Of a DNA stretch of 10,885 nt, positions 1-6,354 are shown piece after piece. Below the pieces are notes generated by a model. It had not been told where the DNA came from. It saw only the letters and a program-made list of their open reading frames with translations, and ran no database searches. Both the position numbers and the translations under genes were made by a program. The stretch comes from CAYYYG01 sp964591375. Its GTDB lineage: Bacteria; Patescibacteriota; Microgenomatia; UBA1406; GWC2-37-13. Position 1 is the first letter of the stretch, and every line of letters begins with the position of its first letter. The stretch is taken from the NCBI GenBank assembly GCA_964591375.1, contig CAZQAU010000039.1, positions 1-10,885 on the forward strand, given 5' to 3'.

Positions 1-1930
1 CATTTGATGTAAATACTAACGGCTGCTCAAAAGGTAAAACGATTATATTTACTCGCACATGTTCATTTTCTCTGAAGAGCACGACTTCACCGATACCCAA
101 ATGCCCGAGCTGTTGTTTTTCTTCATCGGTCATCGGATAGATACTTCCGATATCTCCTAACGTGGCATACGACTGCTTTAATAATATTTTCGTCTCAGAA
201 TTGGTGATAATGGCTTTTCCATATTCATTTCTCAAAAAGTCTTCAACATCCTGAGTAATTGAAACTACACCTACATTTCGTTTCCGGGCTTGTTTCACTA
301 CTTCACGATAAAATACTGCTACTTCAGGATCAACTAGAAGTTTATGTGCTTCGTCGATGAACAGCATTCTTTTTTTATGGTTTTGTTTATTCAGGAGATT
401 CCAAATAAGAGAAGTTAAAAGATACATAGCCGGTTCGCGTTTTTCATCTTTTTTCAGATCATGTAAATCTAGCACTATAATATCATTATTTAACTCTAGC
501 CTTCGTGTTGAGTTAAATACGCCACGTAGACTGCCGGTAGAAAGTACACTTAAATCCTTCTGCATCGGGTGATTTTTCAATAGTTCCAACAGATTTTCAA
601 AGTTCGGTGATCCTTGGTCATATAGCTTGATCAGCACTTCATCAAGGAGAGCTCCATCAAAGTGATGCGGAGGAATGAAAAATTTAAAAAATGTTTTGAG
701 TGTTGATATATGGTCCAGAATGTCGTTTTCAGATGTACCCGTAATATAGAAGGGATTAATGCCATGATCACGAGAGAAAGAAATAACTTCACCACCAAGA
801 GATTTTGCTAGATTAGCATATTCACCTTCCGGATCGACTACCAGAATCTGTATCCCGCGCATATATAACCTGTTCATAAGAACTTTTGCTGTCACACTTT
901 TTCCTGATCCGGAAACTCCAAAGATATTGATATTGTTATTTCGGGAGGTAAAAGGGTCGGTAAATACTAAGCTGTTATTGTATGCATTTACGCCCATAAA
1001 AATTCCATAGGAATCATTGAGCTGTTTTGAGACAAAAGGAAGCAAGTAAGAAGCTGCGGTTGATTGTAGAATTCTGTTTTCTTTGAGGTGATCAATATTA
1101 AATGGAAGAAAATTCTTCAATGCCTTCTTATGACCAAAAGTATACTGATTTAGGGTAATATCCATCGTTCCGGTGATATTNNNNNNNNNNNNNNNNNNNN
1201 NNNNNNNNNNNNNNNNNNNNNNNNNNNNNNNNNNNNNNNNNNNNNNNNNNNNNNNNNNNNNNNNNNNNNNNNNNNNNNNNAAAAAAACATACGGACTCAA
1301 GTAGGCGGGGATATCTGCAAGATAATAAAATCGCTTCATTTTTTCACCGACCTGAATATAAGTAGAGCCTTCTGTAACATAATCACTTTTATACAGTTTG
1401 CTGCCGTCACGTTCGATACTGAGACCATTTGCATCTTTTTCTACCGTTATATGCACCTCTGCCTGTTTTCCTCGTGCTATTACTTCCTTGTATGCTCTCA
1501 GTTCTTTTCGGTAACGAAGATAATTTCTGATAAATCTAACAGGGTGAGACGTTCTGATCACTCTTGGTTTCTGAAGCACCGAAAGGCCACTTTGTAAAAA
1601 TGGTGACTTTTCTATAACTTCTTGTTGTGTCTCAATGATTTTCATTAATCGTTTTATCTCTTCACGCAGAGCCATGGTAAGATCATTCTGATGCAATTTT
1701 GGCTCTCCATTGAAAAAATGTTTCTCAATATCCTGTATCCCTTTATTTTTTAGAGAATACAATTCATATTCACGCTTCAGTTTGGCAAGTTCTTCCTGCT
1801 GTGTAACTGTTTCATGAGACATATGTTCAAAACGATTCTGCAGTTTTTCGCTCATACTGAAATGAGTTATATCTCTATAAACCTGTTGGGCTGCCTTTTT
1901 TATGGTGTTTGGAACTGCTGTGAGTTTCAT
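1..1930 (-). CDS. virB4: VirB4-family type IV secretion ATPase (partial at left edge; interrupted by 100-N gap)
   Basis: This is the cytoplasmic ATPase that powers a type IV secretion system. Reading leftwards from the ATG at 1930-1928, about 216 codons are open up to the gap. They hold a charged helical region (roughly residues 30-110) and then a segment resembling the part of VirB4 ahead of the ATPase core (KRFYYLADIPAYL). Beyond the gap the frame is open to position 1. It carries the conserved entry to the ATPase domain, Walker A GVSGSGKS (919-896), Walker B MLFIDEAH (367-344) and a downstream SITQDVEDF motif. The start overlaps the stop of the upstream PrgI-TraC gene by 4 bp (ATGA), implying translational coupling. 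Both halves share one frame by coordinate, but the gap length is probably arbitrary, so continuity is inferred. About 100 residues of the usual mid-region appear to be missing, presumably in the gap. The C-terminus lies outside the window. Confidence 0.9.
   Translation of the reverse strand, partial: MKLTAVPNTIKKAAQQVYRDITHFSMSEKLQNRFEHMSHETVTQQEELAKLKREYELYSLKNKGIQDIEKHFFNGEPKLHQNDLTMALREEIKRLMKIIETQQEVIEKSPFLQSGLSVLQKPRVIRTSHPVRFIRNYLRYRKELRAYKEVIARGKQAEVHITVEKDANGLSIERDGSKLYKSDYVTEGSTYIQVGEKMKRFYYLADIPAYLSPYVFXXXXXXXXXXXXXXXXXXXXXXXXXXXXXXXXXXNITGTMDITLNQYTFGHKKALKNFLPFNIDHLKENRILQSTAASYLLPFVSKQLNDSYGIFMGVNAYNNSLVFTDPFTSRNNNINIFGVSGSGKSVTAKVLMNRLYMRGIQILVVDPEGEYANLAKSLGGEVISFSRDHGINPFYITGTSENDILDHISTLKTFFKFFIPPHHFDGALLDEVLIKLYDQGSPNFENLLELLKNHPMQKDLSVLSTGSLRGVFNSTRRLELNNDIIVLDLHDLKKDEKREPAMYLLTSLIWNLLNKQNHKKRMLFIDEAHKLLVDPEVAVFYREVVKQARKRNVGVVSITQDVEDFLRNEYGKAIITNSETKILLKQSYATLGDIGSIYPMTDEEKQQLGHLGIGEVVLFRENEHVRVNIIVLPFEQPLVFTSN
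1181..1280. other. Assembly gap of exactly 100 N within virB4
   Basis: Exactly 100 ambiguous bases separate two parts of the same VirB4 gene. A round 100 is the usual placeholder for a scaffold join of unknown size. Compared with typical VirB4 proteins, the flanks seem to lack about 100 residues between the pre-ATPase segment and the Walker A lead-in, so the true gap may be 300 bp or more. This size is my estimate from remembered family layout, not a computed alignment. Confidence 0.95.
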
Positions 1931-2736
1931 CGGAGCATTGACTGAGTAAAATTAATTAATTCCTGATTTACGATGGGTCGAACTTCTATATTGGCTGCAG
2001 CACCTGATGCGATAAAACGCATACCCATATCATGCAATTTTTTTACTGCATTTAGTTTTTCGTAAGGTTTTCCAGTGTTACATGATAAGGAAAAAACCAC
2101 ATAATGACGAGTCATTGTAAAGGCGTGATCTCTAATAAGATCAGAAATGTTTTTAATATATTCTGCAATAAGCGGTTCACGCCTCTGATTAGAACGAGAA
2201 TAAAGTGAAAAGAAATGCTTTGAATAATCTTCTACTTTTGCTTTTTCTTTGCGGGTAATAAATTGCGCTTGAGAGGGGAGCGTATGAATAATCTGCTTTA
2301 ACTTAAGGAAAAAATGCTCACGATCCTGATCGTTTAATAAAGCGATATCAAATGCCTCGATCTCATACAGCTTCATGAGGCTGTTATTACGAATGACCAG
2401 ATTATCTTGAATATCGAATTCAGTAAAGTATGAATCCATCTCCTTATTTCGGTAGTTCTTTTTACTTTTTTTGAATAAAAATAATCTTGGAATAATTTTA
2501 TAAACAGGTTGATTATCGACTTTATGGGTAATAAGGGCAATAAATACGATTTCCAAAACAACAAGAACAGCCAGATACATATTCCAGCTAAAAAGATGCA
2601 AAACATATTGCAAGAATAGATACAACAACCCAGCAATACATAACCCACCGCCCACAAACAAAGTGGTGTCTGTCAGAAACAAACTTTTTAAGATATGTTG
2701 CCGGATATCATCTTTATAAATTCGTACGTTTTTCAT
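1927..2736 (-). CDS. PrgI-like membrane protein fused to a TraC-like domain (type IV secretion)
   Basis: This 269-residue protein has two parts. Residues 1-95 match the PrgI pattern: two close membrane segments (about 25-46 and 52-70), then a basic stretch (KKSKKNYR, about 89-96) that should lie in the cytoplasm. Residues 100-269 resemble the TraC-like domain often found after PrgI in Gram-positive and CPR secretion loci, with the 'FxIQDNLVIRNNSLMKLYEIEAFDI' type opening and a later TRHYVVFSL strand. In other systems this corresponds to the N-terminal region of VirB4/TraC ATPases, so it probably docks VirB4 at the membrane channel. It overlaps the upstream VirB6-like gene by 23 bp and the downstream VirB4 start by 4 bp. 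No Shine-Dalgarno sequence is visible. The family call is from pattern recognition; the exact function is inferred. Confidence 0.8.
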   Translation of the reverse strand: MKNVRIYKDDIRQHILKSLFLTDTTLFVGGGLCIAGLLYLFLQYVLHLFSWNMYLAVLVVLEIVFIALITHKVDNQPVYKIIPRLFLFKKSKKNYRNKEMDSYFTEFDIQDNLVIRNNSLMKLYEIEAFDIALLNDQDREHFFLKLKQIIHTLPSQAQFITRKEKAKVEDYSKHFFSLYSRSNQRREPLIAEYIKNISDLIRDHAFTMTRHYVVFSLSCNTGKPYEKLNAVKKLHDMGMRFIASGAAANIEVRPIVNQELINFTQSMLR

Positions 2737-4450
2737 TGGTTTTATATGAATACATCCTAATAATATGATCAGATGTCTGGTTTCCTTGTCGCTGTACGAT
2801 TACACCTTGTATTCCATAGGTCTCGTTTCGCTCCTTTGATACTTCCAAAAACTGTTTAATTCGCTGCGGTGGACTTAATTCATTGATGTATGCATAATTC
2901 ATATTTTTTCCCCGTTTTCTTGATTCCTGCATCGCGTTATAGTTATGAGGATTCGGATTTTTCTTGTGGAAGCCAGAAAGATCAATAAATCGGTTTTGAT
3001 CCAACTTCACTTTTTCAAGTTTATTTTCGGGTGCTCCATCCTGAACTGCCTCCATTCGGGTAGGGTAATAGGCTGTTAAGCCAGTTTTAGGATCATCGTA
3101 TTTATATACGTCGCCGGAAACTTTGACCACTCCCTGCTTCTGGTTTTCAGACTTCACATCAAGTCCACGGTTTGTCAGAACCTGTGAAAATGGAGAAGCA
3201 GGTTGACTACTTTTCGCAGGGTGTATATCTGTATCTTTACCTCTTGATAATATATGTGTCGGGGTAGAGCCATTTGACGATGAATCATCATAAGATTTCT
3301 CTATTTTCTCTTTTCTCATACGATTATTAAGAAACTGTCCGGCTGTATAGCTCATGCTTCCACCGGTCAATCCTCGTTTAAAATCGTTTATCCGTGTCGA
3401 AACTGGTGCTGTTGTTGCTCTTGTTGCAATCGCAGCCTGCATATTGGTCGTAAACATACCCCAGGCATCTCCAAATAGGCGACCAACCAGCATATTCACT
3501 CCACCAAGGAAGAACAGAAAACCTGTATAAAAGAAGAGCATTCCGACCGTTGGCCCTTGAGCATTAAGAATATTCATAAAAATATCGTTTGCTATGGCAA
3601 ACCCGAGCACAAAAGCGGGCTGTTGAATGAGAAAGGTAAACCATGTTTTAAAAAAAGTCTCTACTATATGTTGAGTTCGCTCCGCGAGCGCAAAGGGGAT
3701 AATGATTGGGTATAGGACACCTAAAAACAGTAGAGTCGCAAATCGTATAACAAACTGAAAACCAATATATACAAAACTACCGAGAAGAAACAGGAAAGTA
3801 AGAATAAATAAGAATGTTTGAACGATAAATTTACCTAAAGACTTGAATATTCCACCAATAAGTGAGATGTCATAACTGGGTATACCATACTTTTCGGGAT
3901 CTTCACCGTTACTGATCTCTTGTGCTGATTTATCAAGGTAATCCTGAAGGAATCCAGTGAATTGCTGTGTAGTCGTGATCCTCTCTACAAGTAGATTATT
4001 AAACTGGATGCTGTAAGACAATACATGAGGGACAGTCACAAACAATACCAGTGTTATCAGAAATCTCATTCCAAATGACTTTATTGCCTGCGCATCATCT
4101 GATCCGATCTTCGAAATTGCTATTGCAGCGATGATGATAGCAAGTACTGGAATAGTAATCTGGTAAAAAAGATCTCTGTATTTTGTTACTCCCGGTATTT
4201 CAGATGCATCTTTCAGTTTAATGGTCGAGCCGAATGGATCAGGAGTATAGAAAATAAAACCACCCATGAATGAGTCGAATCCTTCTATGAAATTTTTGAG
4301 CAGGACAATAATTGTGGATGGTTTATTTTCTACAGTAAACTCATTTGTCCATTGTTGCTGTGGTGCGGGAGTAACTGTCTGCGCATGAATGATGGGAGTA
4401 AAAACAAAATATAATATTATCGCAGAAACTAATAATAGGATTTTTGCCAT
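2714..4450 (-). CDS. VirB6/TrbL-like polytopic inner-membrane channel protein
   Basis: This 578-residue protein is the likely VirB6-type channel subunit. It starts with a clear signal peptide or signal anchor (residues 1-24, hydrophobic core ending IIHAQ). Further membrane segments lie near 98-112, 128-148, 205-232, 233-255, 270-292 and 302-322. A glycine-rich loop with conserved aromatics follows (GRLFGDAWGMF, 324-334), typical of CPR VirB6/TrbL-like proteins. Residues 335-578 form a long, polar, basic and largely disordered-looking tail with a small folded-looking segment around 445-490 (VYKYDDPKTGLTAYY). I do not recognise that tail; its role is unknown. The gene lies 33 bp after the pilin-like gene and overlaps the PrgI-TraC gene by 23 bp, so it belongs to one transcript. 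No Shine-Dalgarno sequence precedes the ATG. Confidence 0.82.
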   Translation of the reverse strand: MAKILLLVSAIILYFVFTPIIHAQTVTPAPQQQWTNEFTVENKPSTIIVLLKNFIEGFDSFMGGFIFYTPDPFGSTIKLKDASEIPGVTKYRDLFYQITIPVLAIIIAAIAISKIGSDDAQAIKSFGMRFLITLVLFVTVPHVLSYSIQFNNLLVERITTTQQFTGFLQDYLDKSAQEISNGEDPEKYGIPSYDISLIGGIFKSLGKFIVQTFLFILTFLFLLGSFVYIGFQFVIRFATLLFLGVLYPIIIPFALAERTQHIVETFFKTWFTFLIQQPAFVLGFAIANDIFMNILNAQGPTVGMLFFYTGFLFFLGGVNMLVGRLFGDAWGMFTTNMQAAIATRATTAPVSTRINDFKRGLTGGSMSYTAGQFLNNRMRKEKIEKSYDDSSSNGSTPTHILSRGKDTDIHPAKSSQPASPFSQVLTNRGLDVKSENQKQGVVKVSGDVYKYDDPKTGLTAYYPTRMEAVQDGAPENKLEKVKLDQNRFIDLSGFHKKNPNPHNYNAMQESRKRGKNMNYAYINELSPPQRIKQFLEVSKERNETYGIQGVIVQRQGNQTSDHIIRMYSYKTNEKRTNL

Positions 4451-4483
4451 AGTACAACTGGAGCCAGACCGGAGAGCCTTCTA

Positions 4484-4765
4484 TCAGTTCGTGCCGCCTA
4501 CAAACTGTTTCAGAATACTTGCAATTGTTGCCGACCCGAATACTAAAAGACCACCGATCAAAATATTAAATATCCACCCTTTGAGCCGGGATTTCCGTTC
4601 TGTATCATCACCACTTGCAATAAGAGCTATACCGAGTGCTGCAATAGAAAGTGCCATGACGGGAAGTGAGAAGTATTGAAGAGTTTTTACGATTCCCCAC
4701 AGAAGTTGGTCGAGATTTGAGAATTGAATTGGTTGTGCACTTTCATAACCTGTTGTATTACCCAT
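4484..4765 (-). CDS. VirB2/TrbC-like type IV secretion pilin-like protein
   Basis: This 93-residue protein has two hydrophobic helices (about 29-50 and 64-88) joined by a short charged loop (GDDTERKSRLKG, about 52-63). This is the VirB2/TrbC hairpin topology seen in pilins of conjugative systems and in the CPR 'T4SS pilin' family. There is no obvious cleavable signal peptide: the first 25 residues are polar, so it either keeps its N-terminus or inserts by another route. It is the first gene of the leftward secretion operon; its ATG is about 16 nt downstream of the start site predicted from the consensus promoter at 4816-4788. Placement directly before the VirB6-like gene supports the call. 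Family certainty is moderate because such small proteins diverge quickly. Confidence 0.72.
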   Translation of the reverse strand: MGNTTGYESAQPIQFSNLDQLLWGIVKTLQYFSLPVMALSIAALGIALIASGDDTERKSRLKGWIFNILIGGLLVFGSATIASILKQFVGGTN

Positions 4766-4787
4766 AGTTTATTTGAGAATTGAGCGA

Positions 4788-4816
4788 ATTATATAAACAT
4801 CCAGTAGAATTGTCAA
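4788..4816 (-). promoter_or_regulatory. Consensus sigma-70-type promoter of the type IV secretion operon
   Basis: Read on the minus strand there is a perfect TTGACA (-35, 4816-4811), a 17-base spacer, and a perfect TATAAT (-10, 4793-4788). Initiation would fall near 4781, leaving a leader of about 16 nt before the pilin-like ATG at 4765. A full match to both hexamers with ideal spacing is rare by chance, especially where an operon needs it. Confidence 0.85.
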
Positions 4817-4865
4817 CATAGATTATTGGAGTAGTCCATTAAACATAAATAATAATACACATCTT

Positions 4866-4921
4866 ATACTTATGAGTATGATTTAATACCTATAAGTATT
4901 TTTATATAAAGTTATAGGTAA
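4866..4921. repeat. Array of related AT-rich dyads in the divergent intergenic region
   Basis: Two 14-mers, ATACTTATGAGTAT (4866-4879) and ATACCTATAAGTAT (4886-4899), differ at two positions, and each is a 6-of-7-pair dyad. Their starts are 20 bp apart. A third, partial copy lies in reverse orientation around 4908-4921 and shares nine bases (TACCTATAA at 4887-4895 against TTATAGGTA at 4912-4920, a perfect 9-bp inverted repeat). The spacing of about two helical turns suggests tandem protein binding between the two divergent promoters. An mRNA hairpin is possible but weak because the stems are A/T-rich. Confidence 0.45.
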
Positions 4922-4926
4922 CTATA

Positions 4927-4955
4927 TTTAAAACTCTGCTATTCTCTGCTACACT
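4927..4955 (+). promoter_or_regulatory. Candidate blaI promoter (-35 TTTAAA, -10 TACACT)
   Basis: TTTAAA (4927-4932) and TACACT (4950-4955) are separated by 17 bases, and each matches consensus at four of six positions. The -10 lies inside the BlaI operator, as it does at the second operator copy upstream of the DsbA-like gene. Initiation would fall at about 4962, next to the ATG at 4963, so the transcript would be essentially leaderless. An alternative extended -10, TGCTATTCT (4937-4945), would start transcription near 4952. I cannot choose between them from sequence alone. Confidence 0.4.
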
Positions 4956-4963
4956 GTGTAGTA
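4947..4963. promoter_or_regulatory. BlaI operator, copy 1 (overlaps the blaI start codon)
   Basis: TGCTACACTGTGTAGTA is a 17-bp dyad (8+1+8) with a single mismatch, and its last base is the A of the blaI ATG. BlaI/MecI/CopY-family repressors bind dyads built around TACA...TGTA, which fits. The perfect version lies at 6316-6332. Repressor bound here would cover both the likely -10 and the start of the message, giving autoregulation. Confidence 0.8.
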
Positions 4964-5340
4964 TGAAAGCTGTAAATCTTGGCGAGTTAGAATCACAAGT
5001 AATGGATATCATCTGGAATAAAGAACGTTGTTCTGTAAATGATGTTCTAGTTGAGCTGAGAAGAAATAGAGAAATCGCATATACAACGGTAGCAACTATA
5101 CTGAATAGATTATGTGAAAAAAAATTAATCATCAAAAAAGAGCAAAAGTCCTTCTACGTATATACTCCTACTATCTCTAAAAACGAATATAGCAGCAGTC
5201 TTGTGAGTTCTTTTTTAAATAAATTTCTTAGTACATTTGGTGACACTGCTATAAGCTCCTTTGCAGAAAGTCTTCATAAATTACCAAAGAAAGAGAAAGA
5301 AAAATTACTTAAAGTTCTTGAAAGCCATGAAGAATCATAA
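4963..5340 (+). CDS. BlaI/MecI/CopY-family winged-helix repressor
   Basis: This 125-residue DNA-binding repressor has the family layout. The N-terminal winged helix (about 1-72) shows the signature LGELESQVMDIIW opening, the recognition helix region AYTTVATILNRL (39-50) and the wing KKLIIKKEQKSFYVYTP (53-69). A helical dimerisation domain follows (about 73-125). Length matches the family. It has only two Cys (C23, C51) and no C-terminal CxC pair, so it lacks the copper-sensing motif of classical CopY; induction probably depends on cleavage by the adjacent M56 protease. The start is fixed by the family's N-terminus, with the operator touching the ATG. The downstream M56 gene begins 14 bp before this stop. 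The family call is strong; the signal is unknown. Confidence 0.92.
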   Translation: MKAVNLGELESQVMDIIWNKERCSVNDVLVELRRNREIAYTTVATILNRLCEKKLIIKKEQKSFYVYTPTISKNEYSSSLVSSFLNKFLSTFGDTAISSFAESLHKLPKKEKEKLLKVLESHEES

Positions 5341-6265
5341 GATTACTTTTTATTTAATACTAGTTAGTGTTCTACTTTTTTATGTAGGATTCATCGTATC
5401 GCGGCTAATTCCCTTTGATTTTGATCACATAGTATATATCTGCCAATCTGCTTTACAAAGTTTACCTAATACTTTTAACTATCTTGTCTGGGGAATTACT
5501 GCAATAATTATCATGAAAATTATTGCGGATTATATATCTATACAAAAACAGAATAAAAAATTTACGCGTATACCTACGCCTCGAAATCTGAATAAATTAC
5601 TTATAAAGCACAATATTCTAGACAAAGTAATCATCTACCAAAATTCAGAACCTGAGGCATACTGTATAGGTTTATTGAAACCAAAAATATACATATCATC
5701 ACAACTTATAAAAATTATGGATGAAAATGAGTTCGAATCAATTCTGATACATGAAATGTATCATATGCAAAATAGAAATAATCTAATACTATATATATTG
5801 AATTATTTCTCATATATCTTATTTCCCTTTCCATTTATTAAAGATCTGAGCAAACATTATGAACTACAAGCAGAAATAGAAGCAGATAAAATGGCAAGCA
5901 TATCTTTAAATAAACATAACCCCTTACTGAAAGCACTTAAAAAACTACTACTATATAAACCCTCTTCTATAAATTATGGATTTGGTTTTTCAAAAGCAGA
6001 AGCAGTAGAATATCGGATAAAGTCACTGGTAAGTGGTAAAGCTCAGTCAACAAATTTTTCTCTGAGAAGAATAAGTATAAGCATCGCTTCATTTATAATA
6101 TTCTCTCTTCTTTTATTTTTACCTATTTCCAGAACTCACATTCATGCAGAAGGAAAAGACTACTTAGTCGTATGTTATGACAATAGCGATTGTCAGAATA
6201 TTTGCAAAAGCAACGTACAGATAAAACCTCTATATACTCCGATAACAAATGCATCAATTAGATAA
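5327..6265 (+). CDS. BlaR1-like M56-family membrane metallopeptidase with a three-Cys external tail
   Basis: This 312-residue protein is the partner of the BlaI repressor. Membrane segments lie near residues 7-27, 50-68, 153-172 and 249-268. The zinc-protease motif is HEMYH (H142, E143, H146), followed by an ELQAEIEAD segment (179-187) that should supply the third zinc ligand. The segment about 110-125 (PEAYCIGLLKPKIYISS) is typical of M56 proteins. BlaR1 and MecR1 carry a penicillin-binding sensor domain after the last helix. Here only about 40 residues remain outside, containing three cysteines (C283, C289, C293), a plausible metal- or redox-responsive element. I chose the ATG at 5327, overlapping blaI by 14 bp, because it places the first helix at the usual distance; an upstream in-frame ATG at 5261 would add 22 basic residues lying wholly within blaI. 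The gene is visibly more AT-rich than the genes either side. Confidence 0.85.
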   Translation: MKNHKITFYLILVSVLLFYVGFIVSRLIPFDFDHIVYICQSALQSLPNTFNYLVWGITAIIIMKIIADYISIQKQNKKFTRIPTPRNLNKLLIKHNILDKVIIYQNSEPEAYCIGLLKPKIYISSQLIKIMDENEFESILIHEMYHMQNRNNLILYILNYFSYILFPFPFIKDLSKHYELQAEIEADKMASISLNKHNPLLKALKKLLLYKPSSINYGFGFSKAEAVEYRIKSLVSGKAQSTNFSLRRISISIASFIIFSLLLFLPISRTHIHAEGKDYLVVCYDNSDCQNICKSNVQIKPLYTPITNASIR

Positions 6266-6295
6266 GCTTTCATATTTACTTTTTCTAAAAATCTC

Positions 6296-6324
6296 TTGCA
6301 ATATTTTTTAATTACTACTACACT
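6296..6324 (+). promoter_or_regulatory. Candidate promoter of the DsbA-like/HMA genes
   Basis: TTGCAA (6296-6301) and TACACT (6319-6324) are 17 bases apart, each matching consensus at four of six positions. The -10 is embedded in the perfect BlaI operator, mirroring the arrangement at blaI. Initiation would be near 6331, giving a leader of about 24 nt before the ATG at 6355. Confidence 0.5.
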
Positions 6325-6332
6325 GTGTAGTA
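6316..6332. promoter_or_regulatory. BlaI operator, copy 2 (perfect 17-bp palindrome)
   Basis: TACTACACTGTGTAGTA is a perfect 8+1+8 dyad, identical to copy 1 except for one base. It is the only other copy I found in the window, and it sits on the likely -10 element of the DsbA-like gene, in an intergenic region of only 89 bp. Recurrence of a 17-mer at the repressor's own start and at this promoter is strong evidence that BlaI controls the downstream genes. Confidence 0.85.
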
Positions 6333-6354
6333 ATTAACATTTAATAAATATTTC

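Noticed and set aside
357..572. Open plus-strand frame of 71 codons
   Set aside because: It lies antisense inside VirB4, whose Walker motifs fix the true strand and frame; composition is not protein-like.
2373..2657. Open minus-strand frame of 94 codons with hydrophobic stretches
   Set aside because: It is a shifted frame within the PrgI-TraC gene; its hydrophobicity mirrors the real membrane helices.
4389..4679. Open plus-strand frame of 96 codons
   Set aside because: It is antisense to the start of VirB6 and the pilin-like gene, which have family-typical topology and a consensus promoter.
4902..5135. Open minus-strand frame of 77 codons
   Set aside because: It is antisense to the BlaI winged helix, which is clearly the real gene.
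5261..5329. Longer M56 start at 5261
   Set aside because: It would add 22 basic residues encoded wholly within blaI; the ATG at 5327 gives the usual distance to the first helix.
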